The notes below the pieces were generated by a model that was not told where the DNA came from, searched no databases, and was given only the letters and a program-made list of their open reading frames with translations. A stretch of DNA of 64,000 bases from Diphasiastrum complanatum. Its lineage: Eukaryota > Streptophyta > Lycopodiopsida > Lycopodiales > Lycopodiaceae. This document shows positions 46,327 through 57,541 of this stretch, in pieces (position 1 is the stretch's first letter; each line of letters starts with the position of its first letter). A program made the translations under genes and the position numbers. The stretch lies in contig CM055110.1 in the NCBI GenBank assembly GCA_029204225.1, forward strand, positions 34,915,947 through 34,979,946, given 5' to 3'.

Positions 46327-46591
46327 AACCAAAAGGACACCTATGGAGCATGAACCACCCAACCAATATGGAGAGGTTAGTCATGTGGCTTGGGGGTGGA
46401 TTGGTTAGGAGCAAATCCACAATTATGATCTTTAGACTGAAAGAACACCAAGGATCTGAGAAGCCACCTACTTGAAATTGAATTTCACCACCTAAAAGAA
46501 TAAGCACAGAGATACACCAAAGAACTCACACACCAAAGAACTGCAAAAATCCAAGTTTCTAAAGCTCCACCTCTTGGTTGATGTGATCCAA
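46327..46591 (-). other. Scrambled LTR-derived segment and 5' leader
   Basis: 46328-46413 repeats LTR text (ACCACCCAACC, ATATGGAGAGG-TAGTC) and carries TGGCTTGGGGGTGGATTGG, whose reverse complement is at 46713-46736. 46420-46590 looks like the leader downstream of the PBS of a minus-strand element. Confidence 0.5.
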
Positions 46592-46603
46592 GCTCTGATA
46601 CTA
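46592..46603 (-). other. Primer-binding site
   Basis: Minus strand TAGTATCAGAGC, one mismatch from the initiator-tRNA PBS consensus, directly after the LTR. Confidence 0.65.
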
Positions 46604-46604
46604 C

Positions 46605-46982
46605 TATAACGATCACCAAGTGAAGATCTTCAACAATCCTGTCACATGCAAATTAAAAGGACACATGTGGGGCATGAACCACCCAACCGATATGGAGAGG
46701 CTAGTCAATACCCTAACCAATCCACCCCCAAGCCATAGTGAATGAACACAAGAGAGGAGAGCAAACCTGGCTCAAGAATCTGAAATTCCAATAGAGAGAT
46801 GAGCGAGTTTCCATAGAATGTATTCTCTCCAAGAGGAGAGAATATTCCCCTTAGGATTTCCATGCAGTCTCTATTGAGCTGTTGACCTCCTATTCTTGCA
46901 TTAAAGTAGTCATTCACCATGCATGTGCTCCTATGTCAAATTATAAGTCTGGGCCCTCATATGATTATTAATTACTTGTGAC
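46605..46982 (-). mobile_element. 5' LTR of a chromodomain-type gypsy element
   Basis: About 378 bp, homologous to the 3' LTR at 7016-7394 (GATCACCAAGT, ACCACCCAACC, AAGAGAGGAGAG, TGACCTCCTATTCTTGCA, TGGGCCCTCA). A PBS lies at its 3' end. The 5' boundary is less sure because TGTTACATCC is not conserved. Confidence 0.65.
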
Positions 46983-48639
46983 GACCACGTCCGGAATGAT
47001 GTAGCATAACTAATAACCACATACAACTAGAGTGACCGGCTATTCATGTCAGGAATTATTCCAATTCCCTTATAAATGACATGGACATAACACCATTCCT
47101 AACTATCGATTTAGATAGATTCACCAAAATTCCCTTCCCAAATCGACCATTGCTTGGATTTTTGCAAAGACATCCAAAGATCCGGGTTGCGTAACCATAA
47201 GACTGTTACAAATAGCCATGCACTTCCCCAAATGAACCAAACCTCCTTGCAAAGACAATAGAATCCATGCAACCATAAGGCTACTGTCATGCACAACTCA
47301 GTGAACTAACTGAGACATGCAATCAGTATGGTTTACCATGCAACCAGAAGAAAGCAAGAAGTAAACAAAACCTCATTCTAAGCCAATAAAGCCCCCCCCC
47401 CCTTTCCAAACCCCTAAAAAGGGTTTAAAATTCCTCAAGGCCACTGTAGCCATTTTGCAATAGCTATAGCTTGAGCTCCAACATCGAGCCAACCCTCGTT
47501 GCAAACTCGCATATCAAGCCAGCCACCATACCTCCAGCCCTCCTCACCAAGCATCCATCGCTGCAAGGAAAAAACATAATTGGCAATGGTCTAAAGTGGT
47601 TGTCACCATGTCCATGTCAGCACGGCTGGAACTGCTCTCTTAGGTCCACAACAAGTGATCAAGTCTCAACATTGTCCCATTACAGAACTCTGGAGACAGA
47701 AACACATCCAAAATCATCCAGCAACCTAAAGCGCAAACCAGCCCATGTTTGCTGTCATTCCACGGCCCTCAACCCATCAGGTTTATAAGAAGCGCAAGAA
47801 AAAACAAAACTGCTACTACATATCGGGATTCAAGATTTCTATCACTCACAGATTAGGGCAACCTCAATGTGCAGAGGACTGGAAAAAGAGCTTCATCAGT
47901 TTTATATTACTCAATTTCTCATAGAGACAATTTGTCAAGAAAATATTTTATTGTGGTCTCAATCTACATGTTCTTTAAACTGCTCCAAACAATCATGATT
48001 TTTACTAACATCTTAGCAACAACAAAATTGTTTCTACGGGGAGCTGTTTAAATCCAAATATGTACATGGACAATCAATTGCCCCTGTACTCTGCTGGAAA
48101 TGATCAGAACCGGATAACTGCAAATCCAATTTATGTCCTCTAATATGCATGTCAACTGGAGAATCCTGAAAAGTTCCAAATCCTCACATGCAATTACTAG
48201 AATCCGTAATTCTTTTACTTTCAATTCATTCTTTTGGATGAATTGATTCACAATCAATTTGTCAATGAATAAAAGTTAATAACAAGATTCAGGACAAATA
48301 GAATTCATGCGAGTCATTCAGCCATTTAGCCAAGCAGAAAATTGCTATAAAACAAGCAACAAGATCCACCAAAGCAGATCATTCAATAGCAATTGGAAGA
48401 TTCCTCAAGAAACAAGGAATTAACAATGAATTTACCCTAATTCACAACATCTTTACCAAAATCAACCATGTAGAAGTGCACTCTACCAATTTCGAAAAGC
48501 ATGTTTCAAATCGGAATTAGTGAATCAAATTCCCTTCAAAAAATAGCACTCCAACCGGGATGCAAATCCAAGTGCTCCTTACTTCCAAATCGATGTAGCT
48601 CTCATCTCCATTCCCATCCAAGTCCGCATCTTAGCCGGG
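46983..48639. other. No gene recognised; presumed element interior
   Basis: No conserved domain on either strand; contains a C-run at about 47392. It lies downstream (minus strand) of the PBS at 48.64 kb and so may be the leader and decayed gag of that element. Confidence 0.3.
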
Positions 48640-48651
48640 CTTTGATACCAA
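48638..48651 (-). other. Primer-binding site
   Basis: Minus strand TTGGTATCAAAGCC, an initiator-tRNA-type PBS with one change, abutting the LTR at 48652. Confidence 0.6.
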
Positions 48652-49113
48652 TGTAAGGACCACTAGGGGAAACCCCTAAGATGAGGATAGGAAAACACAA
48701 CAAGAGAGACGATGGAGCAAAACCACCCAACCAATCCTAGATCCCTCCTGAAGAATCCTCCTGAATCTAGCCCTCCAAGCCATGTGATAGGAAGAGGAGA
48801 AGAGCTCTACTGGTAACCTAGACCAAAGTTGTCGACGGAATAATCACTACCTCAATATATAGAGAGTAGGATCATGTGCATGAACCCATGCAATCCCCAT
48901 GCAGGTCAACTATAAATAGATCACAGCTCTTCATGCATACCTCTTGCCTATATCAGTCACACGTACATGCACTACTCCATATACCTCATCATTAGTCACC
49001 AACAGGCCTTGAAGTGGAATAAAATCTAGGCGTGACCAATAATTTCGAACATTGGAGGGCCGGTCTACCATATTAGGAGTATTCCATGTCCTTAGCGAAA
49101 TATGGCCATAACA
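48652..49113 (-). mobile_element. LTR (462 bp) with PBS on one side and PPT-like tract on the other
   Basis: On the minus strand it starts TGTTATGGCC and ends CCTTACA. TATATATTGAGG at about 48860 is a TATA-like site. PBS follows at its 3' end, and a purine-rich TTCAAGAGGGAATT precedes its 5' end. No second copy was found in the window. Confidence 0.5.
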
Positions 49114-51019
49114 AATTCCCTCTTGAAGTGGGGTCAAAACTCAACATAACAGTTTCACAAGGAGGAAAAATGCCAGCACAATATTAGGAATCAGCATGAG
49201 AACACTTTATGAAACACATAAGACAGAACTTGATGATGCCAAAGTAAGCCATCAACAGACTGGTTTCCTCAATGCTCATATAGCAGGATCATCAGCAGTG
49301 TCAGCATCCTTCTTGAACCTTACTCAACATGAAAACCTCAGCACCATGTTGTTGATAATAGCTAAATGAACACCATCACACAGCCCAGCTTGAGAACATA
49401 TTTTGGTGCAGTAAAGTCTTAGCACAAGAGCATGCAGTTGACAATGAATAGAAGAGCAAATCTAAAGCACATAGAGCATAATAAAATTTTAAACCAAATA
49501 ACAGAACTGTAGCCATTTTTTTAGCAAAACATTTGCCCATTTTATAAGCCTAGAGCCCACCCTTCTTCTTCCTTTTGCCATTGTGCTCCTCTCTTTACTT
49601 TTCTCAGCCTTCACTAGTCACCTCTTATGGCATTAAATGTGATTTGATTTTTTAATTCATGTGTCTATGGAAGACTCCCTCATGCCTATTTAGTTTTAGG
49701 CCCATGGTAGTGGATGATGGCCCTCTTGAAGAGCCCATAACCTTTGAATTGCCCATTATGATTCCTTTTCACTTTGGCTAGCAATAAAGGATGGTTAGGG
49801 CACTTTTTTCATGTGCCAATTAGAAGGGCACTTTATCAATTGCCATACCTACTTGTAAATTGATTCTTTGCTCTCTTAATGGTCCAAATACCCCTAGCTC
49901 TCTTTTAATGCCCTCCTCATTCCGCTTGCTATTAAGAGTGACTTTTTGTTTTCCCATGTGGCTATTAGGAGGCCTCATGGCTAAATTCTTTAGCCCTTGG
50001 TCCATTGCCCATGTGGTCATACACCATGTTTTCGACATTGGTCGTTTTTTATGTTGCACTTTGTAGCCTCCTTTAACCTTAGCCATTGGTTTTTTTACTT
50101 GTAATTCCTCAATTTTGGTGACTGAGCCCCCTCTTCCCATTGAGCAACAACCTGAAAATACAGTACTTCGATTTTATATTAGTATCAAAAATCACAGTAC
50201 ATTGCAAGATTTTGGCATAGTAGCTGAAACTATACTTATAGGCCGATTTTTTAAAGGCCGTCAAAAATTTAAAGGCCAATTCTAAGGCCAAAATTTTTCT
50301 AGCCACATTACGGGTGGGCTAGGACCCCTAACTATTGGCAATTTTCAGCCATTTTTACATTGCAATTGTGTGGCTTTTACATGCTGATTTCTATACTATA
50401 GCAAAATTAAGCTCCAAAATTAGCCCGATTTTTTGGTGTCAAAAATTTGGCTAACATTAGATTGCATTCACATCAAAAAAGTTACAACACAAAGGCTGTA
50501 AAAGCTCCACATTGTCAATTGTTCCAAAATCATCATCTCTCCCACATTGAATGCATGCTTTGCAAGTACAAAAAGGATCCTATTCTTGGCCTACTATAAG
50601 TGTACTTTTCAAATGTGTGGGGAGTTGTTGTCGTACCTGCATTAAAAGTTCCATTATTGATAGGAACCTCATAATTTTTCTACACATCATCTTGATTAGC
50701 TTCTATGGTATTGTGTTCACTTTCCTTTTTCTCTTTTTTGTCACGTATTAAAATTAGCTTTTCATTTTGCAATATCACAAAAGGCTTGGACATTGTAGCA
50801 TGAGCCACTATATCATGTGAATCATTTACAATTATTCAACTTTCTCATGTAAGACAAATATATAGTCTCGATGATAATGCAAGTACCAAAATGTGCTGTC
50901 TATGTGGCAATTTATGTATCAAATCATCATTGTCATGAACAGTATCCACTTTTAAGATATTAAATCATATTTTCTGTGGATACATCATAGGTTTGATAGA
51001 TTGAAAAAGTCTACGTGCT
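49114..51019. other. No gene recognised
   Basis: Includes the PPT-like tract at 49114-49127. A 106-codon minus-strand frame at 49820-50140 has no family signature. 50.2-50.5 kb has LTR-like text with repeated AAAATT. Confidence 0.3.
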
Positions 51020-52267
51020 GGAACTATCTTTTTTGTCTAGTTCGGGCAATCTTTATAGCAATGCCTTTTGATACAATCAGCACATTTAGCTACAAAATCA
51101 TAACTAAGTCTGCATTCACTTTGAAAGTGAGTGGTTTCTCCACATACAAAACATCTCTTTTGAAGTGTTGAAGGGAAAATGGCATAACTATTTGGTCGAC
51201 TTGCGTAGGTTGCTCCTCTAAATAGTATTGTTCACTGGAATAAGAGGCAAATGCCTCATCTACGTATGTGGTAGGATTACCATCGTCATAAGTAGATTCA
51301 TAGGCTAGAGTGTCATAGGTGGTATTCTGCACTACATTGGCCTGAACTTGGGGTTGGTTTTGCTAGTTTGGCTTGTTTGGCTGAGCAGATCCTCTTCGAC
51401 CTGGGAGTGCCAATCATTGTTCTTGTATAGGTGGTTGTTGTCTAGACAATTCCTAGACTTGGACTGGACTCATATAACGAGGGTTATATGGCGCTTGTGG
51501 TTGTCCTCATGGTGCATATTGTTGTGGTTGAGAGTATTGCATGTTGTGTGGGTTGTACCTACAGATTGATGTGGTATGAATTCTAGTATGACACAGTATA
51601 TAGTGCTAATTTTGTAAGGTCAGTGTAATGGACACTCATTACCGATATGTGTGCCACGACATTGTGGGCACCAGACATCTTCTTGCCTATGGATAGTGTT
51701 ACCAGATGGAAATTGCCCTGGCAACTGACTTTGAAACAAATTTAAGACTTGTTGAAATTCGTTGTTGAGTTTCTCCAAATGTTGTTGATGTTGTTGATTT
51801 ATCAACTCAAACTGAGATTTTTGAACTTGGTCTGAATCTCGGGACTCATTGGGATGATTATCAAGGTAAACATGGTGAGCTCTTTTCTCTTTCTGGTTCT
51901 CATCATCAGACCCTTCATCTTCTTCACGAATGGCATTGGACATGGTAGACTTAAGAGTAAAATACTCTTCGCTAGGTTTAAGTTCTTTCTGGATGCGTCT
52001 TGGAAGGCCAACTATAAACCATATGATTAACATTTTATCAGTTGGTTGTTCTTGGACTTGACTTCTGAGATGCTTAAAGTGCTCGATGTAGTCATGTAGG
52101 CGTTCATCTTTTTTTATTTTTGTATTACTAAGGCAAACAAATGAGCTTTCTGTGAGTCTAAAAGGTTGGAAGCGTTTAATAAAAGACTCTTTCAGCTCTA
52201 ACCAATCTTGTCGATCATCACGATCGAGGTTAAAAAACCACTCTCGTGCTTTGTCTACCATGGTCAT
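51020..52267 (-). pseudogene. Gypsy gag with three zinc knuckles (second family copy)
   Basis: From the ATG at 52267: KAREWFFNLDRDDRQDW and IKRFQPFRLTESSF, then DYIEHFKHLRSQ and WFIVGLPRRIQKELK form the retrotransposon-gag core, open for 215 codons. First knuckle CPQCRGTHIGNEC (51.63 kb). After stops and a Gln/Pro-rich stretch a frameshift leads to CFVCGETTHFQSEC and CADCIKRHCYKDC (51.04-51.16 kb). Knuckles one and three have the short CX2CX3HX4C spacing, as at 8.7-9.25 kb. No pol follows on the minus strand. Confidence 0.85.
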
Positions 52268-52289
52268 TGTACTTAATCTTCAACTTATA

Positions 52290-53110
52290 CAAGAAAAGTA
52301 CATTTTTATAATACATCATGACAAATAAAAATTACAAACTTCGTAAAACCCTCATAATAAAAAATAAAATAATATTGAAAAATAACACATGATTTTGTAG
52401 AAGTCAAATTCTAAAAAAATATATGAGGGCCCAAAATATGTATACAGAACTTTTTTTTATAATACATTTTTCAAAGAATTTTCACTAATGTCTCTCAATT
52501 TGGAACTTGATATATTATCAATGCTCTTTGTTTTAGATGATGAAATTGAAAGCCCTATCTTCTTCATCGAAATCAACTTACATATTTTCTTTTTAATCGG
52601 TTTCAAATATTGACAAGAAATTGTGTAAGTCGGTCTTCTTCGTTAAGTGACGAAATGAAGACAATGGTTTTCCAATTAATCCAAGTCATTTATTCTAAAT
52701 AGATATTGTTGAATTTCGTAAATGGTTGGTTATTATCAATTAAAAATTAAATATTGAAACATCCACATTTGTTAGACATAAATCGTCAATCCTTTATTGA
52801 TTTTTTTCACAATCATTTTTTCTTGCTCTCCAGATTTAATTGCAACATTTCTTATTTGTACATTTTCAAAAAAAATTAGTTAACATGGTGTGCAACACAT
52901 AGACCCATAATATTTTTATTTCGTTACTGTTTTGAATAAATCTAAACACTTATACAATAGAAAATAGATGTTTTCCACTATATTTAGAAGCCAAAACGTG
53001 CAACAAGACTTCTAACATGAAGCTCATTAAGATTATGACACATTTCAACTCATGTTTTTCTAAAAAAAAATTCAAACATATCATCTTTTTTCAAACTACA
53101 ATTTTTTTTT
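52290..53110 (-). repeat. Decayed copy of the TIR transposon's 3' coding end
   Basis: Aligns with 24900-25720: shared ATTTTCACTRATG, CTCAATT-AGAACTTGA, TTCTTCATC, TTTTCCA-TAATCCAAGTC and TTGCAACATTTC. Coding sense is minus, heavily shifted, with no TIR seen nearby. Confidence 0.65.
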
Positions 53111-53458
53111 ATCTTTCTAACACACTTCGCATTATTTGTGAACTATCGAATTACTCTTATGTTTGAAATTTTAAAATTCTTTATTTTAGTATTTATTGTC
53201 AACATTTAGATTTCTAATTATTTATTTATTTTAATAATTTAATAGTTTTTAAAAATTTTAGCTATTCTAATTTTATTATTATTTTTTTATTATTTTTAAG
53301 ATATTTTAAAACTTTAATTTCTTTGAAACCTGTAGAATTTTTTTTTTATATTTTTTAGATTTTTCAGATTTAATATTTTTAATATCTAAAAATTTAAAAA
53401 TTCAGAATTTTATTAAAATTTTTATTTTTTTTTATGTTTTTAAGTTTTTAAAATTTAC
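53111..53458. other. AT-rich spacer
   Basis: Almost entirely A/T runs, no coding signal. It borders the palindrome cluster. Confidence 0.5.
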
Positions 53459-53566
53459 ACGTTCGTTCTTTTGCTATGCTGAGCATAGTCATGCTATGTT
53501 GAGCATAGCATCATTGCTATGCTCAACATAGCATGGCTATGCTCAGCATAGCAAAAGAATGAACGT
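53459..53566. repeat. Near-perfect 52-bp inverted repeat with 4-nt loop
   Basis: Arms 53459-53510 and 53515-53566 differ at only two positions, and both would be G-U pairs in RNA. The loop is TCAT. Each arm contains two smaller palindromes of the form CTATG-N5-CATAG (53474, 53494, 53517, 53537), so the DNA can extrude as one long or four short cruciforms. No ORF spans it. Confidence 0.95.
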
Positions 53567-53601
53567 AGATGTTCCTTTTGTTGTAGCAAAAGTTCTTTGG
53601 C

Positions 53602-53735
53602 CATGCTCAACATAGCAGAGTATAATAACAAAAAAACTTATGCTATGTTGAGCATAGCAAGAACAACTTTTGTAGTGCTAAGCATAGCAAAAGAACGGAC
53701 TGAAAGTTCCTTTTGATATGCTCAACACAAGAATA
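53602..53735. repeat. Further palindrome copies and flanking AAAAGAAC/GTTCCTTTTG repeats
   Basis: One exact CTATG-TTGAG-CATAG at 53643-53657; degenerate copies at about 53601, 53673 and 53716. Blocks GCATAGCAAAAGAA and GTTCCTTTTG recur at both 53547-53580 and 53682-53715, showing that a larger unit was duplicated. Confidence 0.85.
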
Positions 53736-54161
53736 AGCATGAGTATTCTTTGCTTTTATCAACAACTATGTTGACAAAATGGAGCTATGTTCAATATTGT
53801 CTACTCGAAATTTCGATGGCTTTAACTCTACTGTGACCCTAACCTATGACTTTAACTATATTGTGACCCTCATCTACAAAACATGGTCCTAGTAAAGATT
53901 TGGAGACCAAGATGTGATAGGAGATCTAATGAACGGAAGAAAATCTAAAATATCGAACATGAAAAAAATAAACTTTAGATCTAAAAGATTCATCCATGTG
54001 TGAAGCATATATGAGTGCAAAATCATGGTTGAAAAAAAAAACAAACTTGAGAAGGGGTCTTATGGACTAGAAAATAAAAAAATTTAAGTAAAATGTTTGA
54101 AAAGGGGTTGAATGGTGAATAATAAGTTGAAGGGCATAGTTTTTTCAAATGGAAGAAACCG
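53736..54161. other. No gene; two palindrome half-sites
   Basis: Half-sites CTATGTTGA (53766) and CTATGTTCAA (53785). Otherwise AT-rich. Confidence 0.4.
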
Positions 54162-54210
54162 TTCAAAAGTTTTCTAATCTATGCTCAACATAGATTAGAA
54201 AACTTTTGAA
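54162..54210. repeat. Perfect 22-bp-stem hairpin, loop CTCAA
   Basis: Arms 54162-54183 and 54189-54210 are exact reverse complements ending in CTATG and CATAG around CTCAA. Confidence 0.97.
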
Positions 54211-54212
54211 AT

Positions 54213-54241
54213 TTTTTTGCTATGTTGAGCATAGCAAAAAA
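54213..54241. repeat. 12-bp-stem hairpin, loop TTGAG
   Basis: TTTTTTGCTATG and CATAGCAAAAAA around TTGAG. Its loop is complementary to the CTCAA loop of the neighbouring hairpin. Confidence 0.95.
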
Positions 54242-54384
54242 GTTTTGGAGTTTGCTATCTTCTATCGCCGCTCTTGATCTTTCTCTGAAATACGGTTCTG
54301 AAAATGAGAATATGGTAAAGAGATCTTGTTGAGAATGGAGAAGAGGAGTTGTGGACATGAAATACAAATTCTCATTACTGAAAC

Positions 54385-54605
54385 TTGCCATTGACAGTTT
54401 TCACAGAGTTGGTGCTGCTTTTGCTTGTGATAGATCATCTTGACCCGCTGCTAATTGTCAGAGGTATTCGAATATCCCAAAATATTGGTTTTGCTCTCAC
54501 CGTTGTAAAATATATTCTGAAAGATCAAGATATCGAATCAGAGAAAGTGAAAGGATATAGACCCTAGCTAGGGGTTTATAGGCTTTGGTTGTTTTCTGTT
54601 TTCTA
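54385..54605 (+). pseudogene. MOT1: Molybdate transporter (MOT1-like) exon, central part
   Basis: The frame LLIVRGIRISQNIGFALTVV, then KYILKDQD and GYRP aligns with the MOT1 signature around IPLxVVRGIQLxQGLxFA and AVKYIRKxQD, ending at the conserved RPWLGLDGL, where TAG stands for the Trp codon TGG and further stops follow (LGVYRLWLFSVF). MOT1 proteins are membrane transporters of molybdate in the sulfate-transporter superfamily. Only this part and the exon at 56.3 kb were found. The substitutions and stops mean a dead host-gene copy. Confidence 0.65.
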
Positions 54606-56305
54606 GTACTGATCTCTAGCAGCGTGGACGGCATGATAGAGAGAGGTGGCATGAAATAGAGATAGATCAACCACCCATTTTGATCTGCAAATGCCAGCAT
54701 CATAGCCCGCAATACATAGCACTCACACATTGGCGAACTTTCTGTTTGCAACAAAACATTGTATATTGGAAGTTCTAAATAGGTCGTGCTCTAAATCCAT
54801 CACAAACGCAACTGTTTTGAGGTCATCGGCAATCATATCGTGCTTTGAGTAGGCTGACTGCCTGGCGGATTTGAAATCCAGTACTATTTCATTAAATTGC
54901 AGTATTGTAGTTCCGAAAGTTTTACATGAAGAAGATGGAGGGCAAGATGCAAGGATAGGAAAAAAATTTAAGTTTGGTTCCTAAGGACACAACATTGGCT
55001 TGAAAAACCAAGAAATCACTTCTTGTCCAGCCTGGATTGCAATTAAAGCCAGCTAAAATGTGGCACTAAGTTTCTATGTAGCATTTTGTACCTTATATCA
55101 AGTATGTACAATCTAAGATAGAGCTCAACCAACTCCATTGGATGTAGATAAAGAGGTATATATGTTACTCAAAGAGGTATTATACATCAGGTGGTGTTTA
55201 TGTCTAACCAGACTTTCAAATCTCCCAAACTCTTGCTAGTGTCATCCTTGGAACTGGGGACTTATAGGTTCCCAATATTCTATTACTGAGGACTTGAAGG
55301 TTCTATGGCATTTCATGACAATCTATTGAATGTGTAATCAAGCAGGTAACTTCATTGCAAAATTATAGACTATTTATTGTTGTTTCATGAGCCCATACTG
55401 GGAAGTTATGCAAGTGAATGGCAGGGCTTTTTCCCGGGGCACTTGACTGCCAAATACCATTAGCATTGTTATATCAAAAGGAAGCAAAATCCTTGACATA
55501 ATTTTTTAGAAATAAAGATTGAAACAAATTCACTAGTTTCGAATGATTGAAGAAAGTCGTTAACATGTGCAGTGTGATAAAAAAGGATACGAAGTGCTTG
55601 AGATAAACTTTGTGATATTAGAAGAATACAAAATGTTTGACATGTTTCTATGATGTTAAAGTCTCAAAGAGTGATATCTTATCATGAGCAATAAATCTAC
55701 TTGTATTGTTGTGTTACAAGTTTTGTATGATCGGTAGAAGCATGTTTGTTTCACTAAATTGTTAATCTACTACCACTTGCTTGTCTCAATGTGACTAAAA
55801 ATTTTTCAAATCTCAAAACTTCAATGCCTATGAATTTTTATTTTGTTGCCTTTCTTGGTGTGATTTAATATGCTTGCATAAGCTGATTAACACCTTCAAA
55901 CACTGTGGTACACGTAAGATGGAAAAGCTCCAAGTAATTTGAGCCTTTAGATAATAATTGTTTATCATTGAACCTACTCCAATCCTCAAAAGTCAAGGAA
56001 GACATTGGGAGTCCATGATGACCATTTTCAAAGCAGGACGTCATGTTACATAGTACAATGCAATGAGATTCGGGTTGCTGTATGTATTGATTGATTATTA
56101 CTGAATTCAGTCCATAGCTCAAATCAAGGGTGATTGTGGGAGTTCATGATAACTGTTTTAGAGTGTTGTATACTTGATTATTCATAATGATTTCATAGTT
56201 TCAAAGCAAAATGTGATGAGAAGGTTAGTAGCTCTATTTGTCACTAGTTGTCATGCTATTACTCAATAATGAGCTACTTTATGGATTAAGAATTTATTAT
56301 TTGCA
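54606..56305. other. Interior of the MOT1-like pseudogene; no feature recognised
   Basis: The expected intervening MOT1 segments (PQIPLxxLNS and the loop before the AGQYRFG block) were not found, so they are lost, or this is partly intron. Confidence 0.3.
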
Positions 56306-56540
56306 GATGTTCTTGGCACAACAAGATGTTTTATGGCGAGTTGGCAGGCCAATATCGGTTTGGTGCAAGGTCTAGCATCTTAGTGGTCTTGTTAGGTCCT
56401 GGAAAGCTTGTAATTGGCCTCCTTTTGGGCAACTCATTGCTACAAGCTCTAGTCCCATTTTCCATAGTTACAACTTTCACCCAAATTAAAGCTGCAAGAG
56501 CTATATTCTCAGTATTATGGACTCATGATAAGGTCTAACT
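56306..56540 (+). pseudogene. MOT1: Molybdate transporter (MOT1-like) exon, later part
   Basis: After acceptor TTATTATTTGCAG the frame reads GELAGQYRFGARSS and LLGPGKLVIGLLLGNSLLQA, matching the MOT1 block GGLAGQYRFGARSG followed by GKLVLGLLFGNSL. LGTTRCF just before, in another frame, recalls the FGAMPxCHG motif, so a small frameshift is present. The fit ends after VPFSI. A membrane-type hydrophobic segment is evident. Confidence 0.65.
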
Positions 56541-57500
56541 GTGGTACCTTATCTTGTTAGTTGTAACAAACAAACGAATAAAAAAAAAACATACGTTCAA
56601 AAATCAACATACTTTTTAGCATCTCTCAAACTGAAAAACAAACATCTCAAATTGACACACATTTTCAAAAATCATTTCAAGCTAGACATAAAATGATCTT
56701 TACAAATTTTCAAATAGTAGACCTTTTTTTTTATTGTCTCGTATGCATTTCTGAAATACAATCAGTTTCAAATTTCAATATTCTAGTCATTACAAATACT
56801 CTTAAACAAGTCAAATATGTGTACTTTTAGAAATTTTTTAACAAATAACTTAATCTAACAATTTTCAAACCATGTAAATTACGTAAAAACATAACTACTT
56901 TTCTTAGGTTTAAGTTCAAAGTTTAAAATTTTGACATTAAATTAAAAAATATTTTCAAAATCAATAAGCTGTTTACATCTGAGTTTGCTCAATAAGAACA
57001 AATTTGGGAATGACAAAAATAATTGATAACTTATATTTTTTCATATTTGTAAATTATAACAAAAGAAGACTTTTTTAATGTTTTAAAATTTGTTTTGAAT
57101 TTAACATTCAAAATATTGGCATTTTTCAATAAAATTCCAACTTCTTCGAAAAATGGGTGCCTAGGCCATTTCTCTTTTTTTGGTCACTGTGTTTTCTAGT
57201 AAAACCAAGAAAAGCTGTGGAATAGACTGAAATCAGTATGTTGACTAGCAAAGATTTATGTGGCTATTCTCCAAATTGTGTGTGCTTTTTTCAGGACATC
57301 AAAGGCTTGCATGTGGAAATGAATCCATTTTGGACTTGTCTAGGGCTGTCAAAACCTATCCTTGAGTATTAAGGCTGTTTTTTGTAGAAGATCCGTGAAT
57401 AACCTGCAAAAATCATGCTATTCTCTTGTGGATAGTAGAGGGCTAAGGTCACAATATCTCTTCCATGAACCCCATTTTTGCTTTTCCTAAATCTTTTCAT

Positions 57501-57501
<1 letters not shown>
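56541..57501. other. No feature recognised
   Basis: AT-rich, no coding signal. Confidence 0.35.

Positions 57502-57539
<38 letters not shown>
57502..57539. repeat. (TC)n microsatellite followed by CG/GC-rich and G-rich tracts
   Basis: About 19 TC units, then CGCGCGTGCGCGTG, then at 57.60-57.65 kb GGAGAGGGGGAGAGGGGGGGG. A 144-codon frame over this (57478-57912) is likely an artefact. Confidence 0.9.

Positions 57540-57541
<2 letters not shown>

Noticed and set aside
49820-50140. 106-codon Lys-rich minus-strand frame
   Set aside because: No recognisable family, and no upstream or downstream exon.
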